Assembly (NCBI RefSeq): GCF_001570725.1
Contig: NZ_BCNV01000001.1
Location: 62,001 to 126,000 of the forward strand
DNA: 64,000 bases
Reading direction: 5' to 3'
DNA from: Paenibacillus amylolyticus
GTDB taxonomy: Bacteria > Bacillota > Bacilli > Paenibacillales > Paenibacillaceae
The position numbers and the translations under genes are program-made. The notes beneath the pieces are model-generated. The model saw only the letters and a list, made by a program, of their open reading frames with translations. It did not search any database and was not told where the DNA came from. This document shows, piece after piece, positions 1 to 7,228 of the stretch; within the stretch, counting starts at the first letter, position 1; each line of letters opens with the position of its first letter.

Positions 1-657
1 GTAGCTGTTGTAGTTTCCATGCACAGCATCTTGTTGCGTGTCTGTGAAGTCATCGGTCATCTGGAGTGTCATGAGTGTGATGTTGATGCCAGAACACACC
101 GGGATGATCCGGTCGGACTCTTTCAGCATAAGCATTGCACCTGTAGCTCCAATGAGCAGAGGGGCAGCCTTTTGCGCAATCAACAAGGGACTCTTTTGAA
201 AATAATCAATGGATTGCTCACCCGTAACACTCACGGCCCAATCCACTACATATTGTCTGAAATAGATCCAGAACGCGGAGGAAGGATCGAATAATTCCGA
301 GTAAGATTGAATTGCATCCATGTAATATAGATTACCCACGGATAATTTCCGTGTGGCATCCTCAGGTTGTTCATCCATCACGTCGTCCTGATTCAGAAAA
401 TATAACATGTGAATGAGGCAGGCTGTGCTTAATTGGAGTGCTTTCTCTTGGGGTAGTTTGTCTGAGTGTTGCATCCAAAGTGGAATGATGTATCCGATGT
501 AACTATGTCCCGAATCTCGTAACAGGGGATTAACTGAATGAAGTTGTTCTAATGCATATCCTGACAAGGGTTCGGGATATTTCCGTACGAGTTGTTCCGC
601 TGAAGCAAACACGACCTCCAGATCGGATCTAAACGGATCTAACCATTCTCTCCGCAT
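1..657 (-). CDS. Class I isoprenoid synthase-like protein, 3' end beyond window
   Basis: The minus-strand frame is open from the ATG at 657 to the window edge (219 codons), so the C-terminus is missing. Two aspartate-rich motifs are visible, DDVMDE at residues 91-96 and DDFTD at 202-206. Their order and spacing fit the Mg-diphosphate-binding motifs of trans-isoprenyl diphosphate synthases and class I terpene synthases. A lysine within FQKSPLLIAQ (about residue 155) lies where such enzymes carry a substrate-contacting KT/KS segment. The rest is alpha-helical in character, and I cannot assign a substrate. A ComQ-like or orphan terpene-related role is possible. An AGGAAGG lies upstream at a rather long spacing, and a perfect dyad sits at 700-718. 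Confidence 0.6.
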   Translation of the reverse strand, partial: MRREWLDPFRSDLEVVFASAEQLVRKYPEPLSGYALEQLHSVNPLLRDSGHSYIGYIIPLWMQHSDKLPQEKALQLSTACLIHMLYFLNQDDVMDEQPEDATRKLSVGNLYYMDAIQSYSELFDPSSAFWIYFRQYVVDWAVSVTGEQSIDYFQKSPLLIAQKAAPLLIGATGAMLMLKESDRIIPVCSGINITLMTLQMTDDFTDTQQDAVHGNYNSY

Positions 658-699
658 TATTACATATCGTCCTTCCTGCGATAAGGTGATTCAGGACTG

Positions 700-718
700 T
701 TCAACTATATTAGTTGAA
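700..718. promoter_or_regulatory. Perfect 8+8 bp dyad, likely operator
   Basis: TTCAACTA-TAT-TAGTTGAA is a perfect inverted repeat 43 bp upstream of the isoprenoid-synthase-like start codon. A second TTCAACT half-site occurs at 885-891 in the same intergenic region. The symmetry and position suggest a dimeric repressor site. No regulator gene is adjacent within the window. Confidence 0.4.
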
Positions 719-760
719 ATAATCATTTACACGTATAACGGAGAGGACAGAAGAAACCTG

Positions 761-830
761 AAAAAGCGAAGCGTTCGCCTTTATCACCGGATTTTCCCTT
801 TAGGGAAATAATCAAAAAAATCTGGGGATA
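761..830. other. Structured intergenic element (two nested hairpins)
   Basis: This lies in the 409-bp gap between the divergent genes starting at 657 and 1067. One stem is GCGAA/TTCGC. It is followed by an outer CCGGATTTT/AAAATCTGG stem (787-795 with about 817-825) enclosing a TTCCC/GGGAA hairpin. It is not followed by a clean T-run in either direction, so it is not an obvious terminator. It could be a dispersed repeat or part of a leader RNA. No small ORF with a ribosome binding site was seen in the gap. Confidence 0.35.
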
Positions 831-1066
831 ACAGCGATTGGAAGCTTGTTCTGTCAGCGTAGTGTCAGTGTAAATAATATGTAGTTCAACTGATATAGAT
901 CATGAAGTTACACTCAGTATAGCGGAAATAAACTGAAAAAAATAGGATTTTTTGTGATCAATTGTGAGAAAAATGATGACTTTTTGTATTTTATGGCATA
1001 AAAAAGTGGATTTTAGGCTCAAACTAGGGAGGCACAGGATTTCGACATCGGAAAGGCGGAAGAAAA

Positions 1067-1804
1067 ATGAACATGAAATGGAAAACATGGATGGCAGCCG
1101 GATTGGCAGCCATAGTCATAACAGCAGGAACTGGGCATGTGGCATTTGCTGATCCAGCACTACGGGTTGAGGAACATAACGATGCATCTAGACCTTCTTC
1201 CTCCGGCAAACAAACGAAGCCATGCATGCAGGCAGGACACGGTTTATTTATGATCGGTGAAACGGCAGACTTGCTTGGTATCGGCCTGCGGGATCTGAAA
1301 GCACAGATGGAGCTGGGCAAGACGTTGTCCCAGATTGCCAAAGAGCGCAAGGGTCTTAGTGAGGAACAGTTATTGCAGAAGTTGAAGCCTACATTGGCGC
1401 AGCGTGTGGATCAAGCTGTAGAAGAAGGTTGTCTCACCAAGGAACAAGCAGCAGCCACGAAGGCGGACATGGATACCAAGTTGAAAAAGGTCATCAATAC
1501 CCCGCTTCGTGATTTGCGGCGTGAGTTTGCCCACCATGGCAAACGTTCCATGGTAGATAAGGGCGAAATCGCCCGTTTTATTGGAGTCACACCGGCTCAA
1601 CTGCACGAGCAGCTTCAGGGAGGGAAATCCCTGGCTGAGATTGCTCAGGCAAAAGGTATTAGCGAAACGCAGCTGGTGGACAAGCTGAAGGAACAATTGA
1701 CGGGTGATCTGAAGAGGTTTGTGAATCAGAAGGGCAATGGGCATCCAGCCCCAGGTCACCAAGAGCCTGTTCCCGGACGATCAACTTCAACCGAAGTAAA
1801 ATAA
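1067..1804 (+). CDS. Secreted protein with two internal helical repeats, unknown function
   Basis: 245 aa with an N-terminal signal peptide (hydrophobic 8-22, likely cleaved after AFA near 28). Two related modules follow, about residues 64-130 and 166-218. Each opens with a pattern like I-A-x-x-L/I-G-(I/V), then a short Leu-rich helix, GK(T/S)L, an IA motif and an EEQLL/ETQLV segment. This resembles the repeated secreted helical proteins found in many Bacilli, but I cannot name a family. The C-terminus is Pro/Gly/His-rich. The start follows GGCGGA; the second ATG at 1073 is a possible alternative. It is monocistronic and ends in a strong terminator. Confidence 0.75.
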   Translation: MNMKWKTWMAAGLAAIVITAGTGHVAFADPALRVEEHNDASRPSSSGKQTKPCMQAGHGLFMIGETADLLGIGLRDLKAQMELGKTLSQIAKERKGLSEEQLLQKLKPTLAQRVDQAVEEGCLTKEQAAATKADMDTKLKKVINTPLRDLRREFAHHGKRSMVDKGEIARFIGVTPAQLHEQLQGGKSLAEIAQAKGISETQLVDKLKEQLTGDLKRFVNQKGNGHPAPGHQEPVPGRSTSTEVK

Positions 1805-1840
1805 AGAAGAGCGTCTCCACCAACGGGGACGCTCTTCTTG
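1804..1840. terminator. Bidirectional intrinsic terminator
   Basis: A 15-bp stem, AAGAAGAGCGTCTCC with GGGGACGCTCTTCTT, sits between the convergent genes ending at 1804 and 1843. A-rich and T-rich arms allow function in both directions. Confidence 0.85.
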
Positions 1841-1842
1841 GT

Positions 1843-3096
1843 TCATAATGTCTCACTCGTTCCCGGACTACGAGTGTGGCCGGGTGACGGAGTTCGGTCA
1901 GGTGAATCTCTTTTGTCCGCAGCAGCAGATGGATGAGTACTTAAACGTGGTTTACGCATTAACCCTACCGTGAAGCGGGAGCCAGGAAGTTTGGATAATG
2001 TACAACTGATCGCAAGGGCTACAACAGCCGTCACAAGGAACGAGAGTAACGTTACAGGCAGATGCCATCCACTGAGCTGAAGCGGTCTGGTAACGTAAGC
2101 GATCGCGTAGATCACCAGTGCATGAACCAGATAACCACCAAATGAATAGCGGCCAATCCAGGATAACAGGCGCTGAAACCGTGTGTCTTTGCCCCGCATC
2201 AGTACAAGAAAACCATACAACATGAGCATCTGCGCCATAATGATGAGGAATGTGGTTGGTTTCAAATAAGTAGAGATATTCAAATTCACAACATCCCCCG
2301 ACCCACGCAGCACATCGTATCCAAGCCAAATGTACATCCCTATAAACAGACAGATCGTCCATGGCAGTATCTTCGTGCTCCAATTCCTCCAGCTATCCAC
2401 TGACCATGCACATACGGCTCCCAGCAAAAAGTAGAACCAGTACATGATCCATGAATAGGATCGATATTGCAGCAACGTGGACCAAGGCTCAGACAGTGTT
2501 TCTGTCCAGCTACCCATATTATAGTAGGACCATTTCATTAGCAGAGCGTAGAATGCGGCTGCAAAGAGAATTAGCCCCATACTGACTTGCAAGGGCGTGA
2601 AACGCTTGGTGTTCCGGATACGTCTCTGAATGGCTTTCGCTCCCGCCAGAAACAAGGGAAACAGAATATAGAACTGAAACACCATAATGACAAACCAGAG
2701 ATGATATCCCGTCTGAGGGACAAACAGTTCTCGAACAAGACTGCGGAAGTCCGGTATGCCTGCAAGCCAGAACTCGGGGGTGAAGATACGGACAGCAAGC
2801 CAATAGATAAGTGTCCATACGACAAACGGCATATAGATATCGCCAAATCGCTTTCGAATGAAGCGAGGATATTCCGGTTTGGTATTACGATGATGGTAAA
2901 ACAGCATGACACCCGATAGAAATACAAACGTTGGCGTACCAAATCGGGTCAGATGATAAATCATGGTCAGCATAATGGAATCCGGTTGCTCAATATCGGC
3001 GCGATAGATATACTCAGCGATATTATGCTGCATGACGATCGCCAGAAAGGCAATGCCCCGCAGCTCGGTCCATTCCGCTATTCTCGGTTTTTTCAC
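1843..3096 (-). CDS. Acyltransferase 3 family membrane protein
   Basis: 417 aa integral membrane protein with about ten hydrophobic segments. It matches the OafA/YrhL/IcaC-type acyltransferase 3 fold. The N-terminal block WTELRGIAFLAIVMQHN carries the conserved R and H of helix 1. A later FLSGVMLFY segment is also family-typical. The usual role is O-acetylation or other acylation of cell-surface polysaccharide; the acceptor is unknown. The hydrophilic Pro/Ser-rich tail after residue 380 is cytoplasmic-like. The start is GTG at 3096, behind GGAGGGAGG at good spacing. The overlapping ATG at 3098 runs straight into TGA. Confidence 0.85.
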   Translation of the reverse strand: MKKPRIAEWTELRGIAFLAIVMQHNIAEYIYRADIEQPDSIMLTMIYHLTRFGTPTFVFLSGVMLFYHHRNTKPEYPRFIRKRFGDIYMPFVVWTLIYWLAVRIFTPEFWLAGIPDFRSLVRELFVPQTGYHLWFVIMVFQFYILFPLFLAGAKAIQRRIRNTKRFTPLQVSMGLILFAAAFYALLMKWSYYNMGSWTETLSEPWSTLLQYRSYSWIMYWFYFLLGAVCAWSVDSWRNWSTKILPWTICLFIGMYIWLGYDVLRGSGDVVNLNISTYLKPTTFLIIMAQMLMLYGFLVLMRGKDTRFQRLLSWIGRYSFGGYLVHALVIYAIAYVTRPLQLSGWHLPVTLLSFLVTAVVALAISCTLSKLPGSRFTVGLMRKPRLSTHPSAAADKRDSPDRTPSPGHTRSPGTSETL

Positions 3097-3183
3097 ATGT
3101 AATCCTCCCTCCAGGAACCGGAGTTCATCATATAAGGGTACCTGTTAAACATTAAGGCTGCATTAAATGGAGAAAATAGGTAC

Positions 3184-3211
3184 AAAAAAAGACGGCTGCG
3201 GCCGTCTTTTC
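3184..3211 (-). terminator. Terminator of the LCP gene region
   Basis: The stem GACGGC/GCCGTC is extended by A and T tracts, with a seven-base T-run on the minus strand. As drawn it lies just 3' of the LCP stop at 3235. Confidence 0.85.
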
Positions 3212-3234
3212 TGTTGATATAATTCATGCTTGTT

Positions 3235-4230
3235 TTAGTTCTGCTCCTCTGATGATGTAGTCTCCGAGGACGCGGCATCTTCTTCAAAGAGTTTCTGAAT
3301 ATAAGACTGGAGTTTGGTTACATCGACACCGAGTACCTGAGCTGAGCCGACCAGTTCATTGGTGAGCAGCTTGTTCGGTGGAATCTGCTGCTGATCGATA
3401 TCGTTCACATGGATATCGAAGCCGAGTGATGCGAGTTTTAACATCTGGGTTGGACTAAGGTCTGTCTCAATATAGGGAGCGATCGCTTCCAGGATATCCG
3501 GGATTTTGAAGAGCGACGTGGTGCTTTGCATCTTCTTGGCCAGCTCGGTCATGAAGATCCGCTGCCGTTCGGTTCGCGTGAAATCCGAGGTGGCATCATG
3601 ACGGAATCGAACATATTGAAGGGCGGTCTTACCGTCCATATGCTGCAATCCTTTTTTCAAATCAATGTCGTACATATGTTTATCCGCTTTACTGGTGTAA
3701 TACATGTCTTTCTCCACATCAATCTCAATACCGCCTACCGCATCAACGAGTGCCATGAAACCTGTGAAGTCCGTGTAGACATAATGCTGAATGGGAATAC
3801 CGAGCAGATCACTGACGGTTTGTTTGGTCAGCTCCGCACCTCCGTAGGAAAAGGCTGCATTGAGCCTGCTCTTGCCATGCCCGGGAATGGCGACATAGGT
3901 ATCTCGCAGTACGGAGAACAGGTGGGCTTTTTTGGTGACCGGATCAATGGAAGCGACCATGACCGAGTCTGAACGCCCTGCATCATCGCCTCTGGAGTCC
4001 CCACCAAGTAGCAGAATGTTTACCCGTTCTTGGCCCTCCCATCTGGGAATCGTTGTAGTTGGAGTGTCTGAATCGCTGTTTGTGCCCGAAGAGGAAGAAT
4101 CGGATGAAGTCCCGGAAGCAGTTGAGATGCTATTGGCAAAATGAACAATCGAATATCCGTAATATACAATGACACCTGTGACAGCAAGTGCCAGGGTCAG
4201 GGCTGTACCCCATAACCATTTTTTGAGCAT
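3235..4230 (-). CDS. LytR-CpsA-Psr (LCP) family cell-wall glycopolymer ligase
   Basis: 331 aa from the ATG at 4230, which follows AAAGGTG. A longer in-frame start at 4326 lacks a ribosome binding site. One N-terminal membrane anchor (about 6-25) and a Ser/Asp-rich linker (35-60) precede an extracellular LCP domain. Family landmarks are LLLGGDSR (73-80) with SDS at 88-90, LRDT at 108-111, and FTRTERQR in the second half. The conserved Arg and Asp residues bind the polyprenyl-pyrophosphate donor. LCP enzymes attach wall teichoic acid or other glycopolymers to peptidoglycan. The divergent undecaprenyl-phosphatase-like gene at 4415 fits the same lipid-carrier theme. Confidence 0.9.
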   Translation of the reverse strand: MLKKWLWGTALTLALAVTGVIVYYGYSIVHFANSISTASGTSSDSSSSGTNSDSDTPTTTIPRWEGQERVNILLLGGDSRGDDAGRSDSVMVASIDPVTKKAHLFSVLRDTYVAIPGHGKSRLNAAFSYGGAELTKQTVSDLLGIPIQHYVYTDFTGFMALVDAVGGIEIDVEKDMYYTSKADKHMYDIDLKKGLQHMDGKTALQYVRFRHDATSDFTRTERQRIFMTELAKKMQSTTSLFKIPDILEAIAPYIETDLSPTQMLKLASLGFDIHVNDIDQQQIPPNKLLTNELVGSAQVLGVDVTKLQSYIQKLFEEDAASSETTSSEEQN

Positions 4231-4338
4231 AATCTTCACCTTTCTATGATTGAACTGATATGTAACCCAAACTAGTTTAACAAAAAGAAAGCAAAATGTC
4301 CTCTTTGATTTCGTAACTTCGGTCAAGATGGGGATTGT

Positions 4339-4367
4339 TTGACAAATAGTTAGTGTATATTTATTAT
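4339..4367 (+). promoter_or_regulatory. Sigma-A-type promoter of the PAP2 gene
   Basis: A perfect -35 TTGACA (4339-4344) and -10 TATTAT (4362-4367) are separated by 17 bp, about 48 bp upstream of the start codon. Confidence 0.75.
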
Positions 4368-4414
4368 GTAAAAAATAATCTTGTTTTGTGTAATGGAGGT
4401 GTTAAAAGCTAGTT

Positions 4415-4966
4415 ATGAATCAATCCGTATTTAACTGGATTAATCAGTTTGCAGACCGAATTCCGTTTCTGGACTGGTTTATGATTACATCATCCGAGTA
4501 TGCGGTCTGGGTTATGATCGCACTGCTCGTTATCGTATGGTTTCTCGGCAATCCTTCGAAGCAGCGAGTTGACTTCTATGCCTGTGTAGCGTCCATTGTG
4601 GCGCTAGTTCTGGCGAAATGGGGGATATCACCCGCAGTGGGCCATCCAAGGCCTTTTGTGGAAGGGCCAGTGCATCAGCTGGTAGCCCATGTACCTGACC
4701 CTTCTTTTCCAAGTAAACATGCATCCTTTGTATTTGCCCTTGCGGCTGCTTCATTCTTCATTGGACGTCGCTTCGGATTATGGATGCTGTTACTTGCTGT
4801 GTTGACAGGGGTGTCTCGTGTATATGTAGGTGTGCATTATCCAGGAGATATTCTGGGTGGTTTCCTTCTGGGCAGTCTGATCAGTGTGATTCTGATTACG
4901 ACCCGCAATTATACCAAGTCGATTCCCGACTTTTTCATTAACATACACCGACGTGTTTTTCGTTAG
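4415..4966 (+). CDS. PAP2-family undecaprenyl-diphosphate phosphatase, BcrC-like
   Basis: 183 aa membrane protein with about five helices. Phosphatase motifs are GHPRP near residue 78, PSFPSKH near 95-101 and SRVYVGVHYPGD near 131-142. The two histidines and the Arg of the last two motifs are the expected catalytic and phosphate-binding residues. Length and pattern fit BcrC-type enzymes, which recycle undecaprenyl pyrophosphate outside the membrane and contribute to bacitracin resistance. The central motif reads PSKH rather than PSGH/PSDH. GGAGG lies 15 bp upstream of the ATG, slightly far. There is an in-frame stop upstream, so no earlier start is possible. Confidence 0.85.
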   Translation: MNQSVFNWINQFADRIPFLDWFMITSSEYAVWVMIALLVIVWFLGNPSKQRVDFYACVASIVALVLAKWGISPAVGHPRPFVEGPVHQLVAHVPDPSFPSKHASFVFALAAASFFIGRRFGLWMLLLAVLTGVSRVYVGVHYPGDILGGFLLGSLISVILITTRNYTKSIPDFFINIHRRVFR

Positions 4967-5011
4967 CGTCTGACCGTAGTGTACTGCGAAGTCGGGATGG
5001 TTTTGTTCAAT

Positions 5012-5059
5012 AAAGAAGTCTCTTATCTCTGGTTCTGCCAAAGATGGGAGACTTCTTTT
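5012..5059 (+). terminator. Terminator after PAP2 gene
   Basis: AAAGAAGTCTC pairs with GAGACTTCTTT across a loop of about 25 nt, followed by TTTTG. Confidence 0.75.
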
Positions 5060-5172
5060 GCGTTATGTTCGAAGTTACATGAAATTTATAGAAATCGAAT
5101 TCTAACATCTACAATTCATGACGATAGGTGACGATATACTATTAATATGTATTATTTTGAGGAGTGGGGAAC

Positions 5173-6891
5173 ATGTTGGGGAAATTAAAGTTAACGATTC
5201 GAGGCAAGTTACTGACTGGTTTTCTGATAGTTGTAGCTATGCTGGTTTTTGTAAGCGTCTATGCGTTAGTCCAGATCCATAATATGTCTGGTAAAGCGAA
5301 TGAAGTGGATCAAACCTGGATGCCGAGTGTAAGCCTACTTGGGATGATGAATGGTGATGTCTCCGATGTAGAGCGGTTGGCGTTGGCAATTATCGTTGAA
5401 CAGGACGAAGACGAATTAACCAAGATGAATGAAGCGTTGCAGCTTCTTCTCACCAAGATCGAGGATGAGCGCAAACAGTTGCTTACATACATTGGAGGCA
5501 ATGAAGCAGCACTTAAGCTATATAATGAGAGTTTCAGTAACAACTATGATGCCTATCTGGCAAAAATGCCTGCATTCATCGAATTGGGCGTGGACAATGA
5601 TTATGAGGGAGCAAGCAGACTTCATACCGAGGCCTATCCAATGTGGTACACAGCTAACGACACACTTGCCCAGTTAATTAACTTGAGCAATGAAGGATCG
5701 GAAGCGGCAACGAATGAATCGGTTGTGTTGGCAGAGAATGCATTTAACGTGATTTTGGCAGTGACTATTTTTGCATTCTTAATTGCAGTATTTATTGCAT
5801 TCTTCATTGCAAGTATCATCTCACGTCCAATTAAAAAGATGAACACAGCAGCCATGGCGATCGCCAATGGTGATCTGACGGGTGAGACGATTGTACTGAA
5901 GAACAAGGATGAACTGGGGACACTGGCAGCTTCCTTCAATACCATGAGTGGCAATCTGCGCGCGATGATTGAATCGGTATCCCTCACTTCTGAACAGGTA
6001 GCTGCTTCATCAGAAGAGCTTCTTGCAAGTGCAGAGCAGAATACCCAGGCTTCGGAACAGATCTCCGAAACGGTCGAGGAATTGGCTGTAGGTACGTCTG
6101 ACCAGGTTGATATCGTGAAGCGTTCTTCACAAGCAATGAATGAGATGGCTCTTGGATCGGAACAGATTGCCGAGCTTGCTCAAAGTGTATCGGTATCTGC
6201 TGTGGATGCGGCAAACCAATCTTCCGAAGGTAATATGATCATTCAACAAGCGGTTGAACAGATGGGTTCTGTTCGTAACTCCATTGCTTCACTGACAGAG
6301 CTGGTAACAGGTCTGGGGGAACGTTCAGCAGAGATTGGAACCATTACCGAGGTAATCAACAATATTGCCCGGCAGACCAATCTGCTTGCACTGAATGCAG
6401 CCATTGAAGCCGCACGAGCAGGAGAGCATGGACGTGGTTTCGCTGTAGTCGCGGGAGAAGTGCGGAAGCTGGCTGAGGAATCTTCCACATCTGCACAAAG
6501 AATTACGGATCTGGTTCAATTGATTCAGAAAGATACGGACCATGCTGTTCAGGCTGTCAAAGTGAACAGCAGTGAGACGGAAGCGGGAATCGAGATGGTT
6601 ACTGCGGCAGGACAAGCGTTCGAGCAGATCTCGGATGCGGTCAACAAAGTAGCGGGCGAGATTCAGGAAGTATCTGCAGGTTCAGAAGAAATGTCGGCGA
6701 GTACGACTGAGGTTGTAGGATATGTGAGTCAGATCTCTAATATTGCCGGAGAAGCAGCAGGCGGGGTGCATAATGTATCTGCGGCAACTCAGCAGCAACT
6801 GGCTTCGATGGAAGAGATTGCATCATCCGCAGGTTCATTATCCAAGATGGCTGAAGAACTGCAGGAGCAAATTAACAAATTCAAAGTATAA
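5173..6891 (+). CDS. Methyl-accepting chemotaxis protein
   Basis: 572 aa from the ATG at 5173, eight bases after GAGGAG. An in-frame GTG at 5164 overlaps that ribosome binding site. The order is TM1 (about 11-33), an extracellular four-helix-bundle-type sensor (35-185), TM2 (about 188-212), HAMP (213-265) and a long signalling coiled coil. The signalling tip contains [19 protein letters not shown] and the adjacent RKLAEESS. It has no CheB-binding tail and no obvious ligand motif. It would signal to CheA/CheW at the cell pole. A sequence GACGATAT at 5130-5137 resembles a sigma-D -10 box, but no good -35 accompanies it. Confidence 0.93.
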   Translation: MLGKLKLTIRGKLLTGFLIVVAMLVFVSVYALVQIHNMSGKANEVDQTWMPSVSLLGMMNGDVSDVERLALAIIVEQDEDELTKMNEALQLLLTKIEDERKQLLTYIGGNEAALKLYNESFSNNYDAYLAKMPAFIELGVDNDYEGASRLHTEAYPMWYTANDTLAQLINLSNEGSEAATNESVVLAENAFNVILAVTIFAFLIAVFIAFFIASIISRPIKKMNTAAMAIANGDLTGETIVLKNKDELGTLAASFNTMSGNLRAMIESVSLTSEQVAASSEELLASAEQNTQASEQISETVEELAVGTSDQVDIVKRSSQAMNEMALGSEQIAELAQSVSVSAVDAANQSSEGNMIIQQAVEQMGSVRNSIASLTELVTGLGERSAEIGTITEVINNIARQTNLLALNAAIEAARAGEHGRGFAVVAGEVRKLAEESSTSAQRITDLVQLIQKDTDHAVQAVKVNSSETEAGIEMVTAAGQAFEQISDAVNKVAGEIQEVSAGSEEMSASTTEVVGYVSQISNIAGEAAGGVHNVSAATQQQLASMEEIASSAGSLSKMAEELQEQINKFKV

Positions 6892-6989
6892 CCACTGAGT
6901 TATTCTGACACATGGTGATGTGTGGGAATGCACAGATTGGATGGTCAGAAATGCCATTTGGTTTGTAGTGCTGGTTAGAACAACGATAA

Positions 6990-7037
6990 GAAGTTGCTTC
7001 TCTGACGTGCATATGCGTCAGAGAAGCAGCTTTTTTT
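6990..7037 (+). terminator. Terminator after chemoreceptor gene
   Basis: A long stem, AGTTGCTTCTCTGACG with CGTCAGAGAAGCAGC, is followed by T7. The rest of the 337-bp gap (6892-7228) holds the GH9 promoter region, with a TATAAT at 7116-7121 but only a weak -35. No other gene is seen. Confidence 0.88.
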
Positions 7038-7228
7038 GTCGCATGATGCCGAGCAGGTCACAACAATGTTATTTTAGAAGTCACCAACGCTTATATTGCA
7101 AGTTAAACAAAAGACTATAATGGTAATTAATGGTGGAAGTTACACGGAGTTACACCATGGGGAGGAGCGGATACCATTCGCAGTCCAGAGTAATGCATAC
7201 GGAACATTCATGAAGAGGAGATGAATAG

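Noticed and set aside
3093..3287. 64-aa minus-strand frame between acyltransferase and LCP genes
   Set aside because: Overlaps the LCP terminator and the acyltransferase ribosome binding site; no start signal of its own.
5103..5137. Sigma-D promoter for the chemoreceptor
   Set aside because: GACGATAT fits the -10 well, but no TAAA-like -35 is found at the right spacing.
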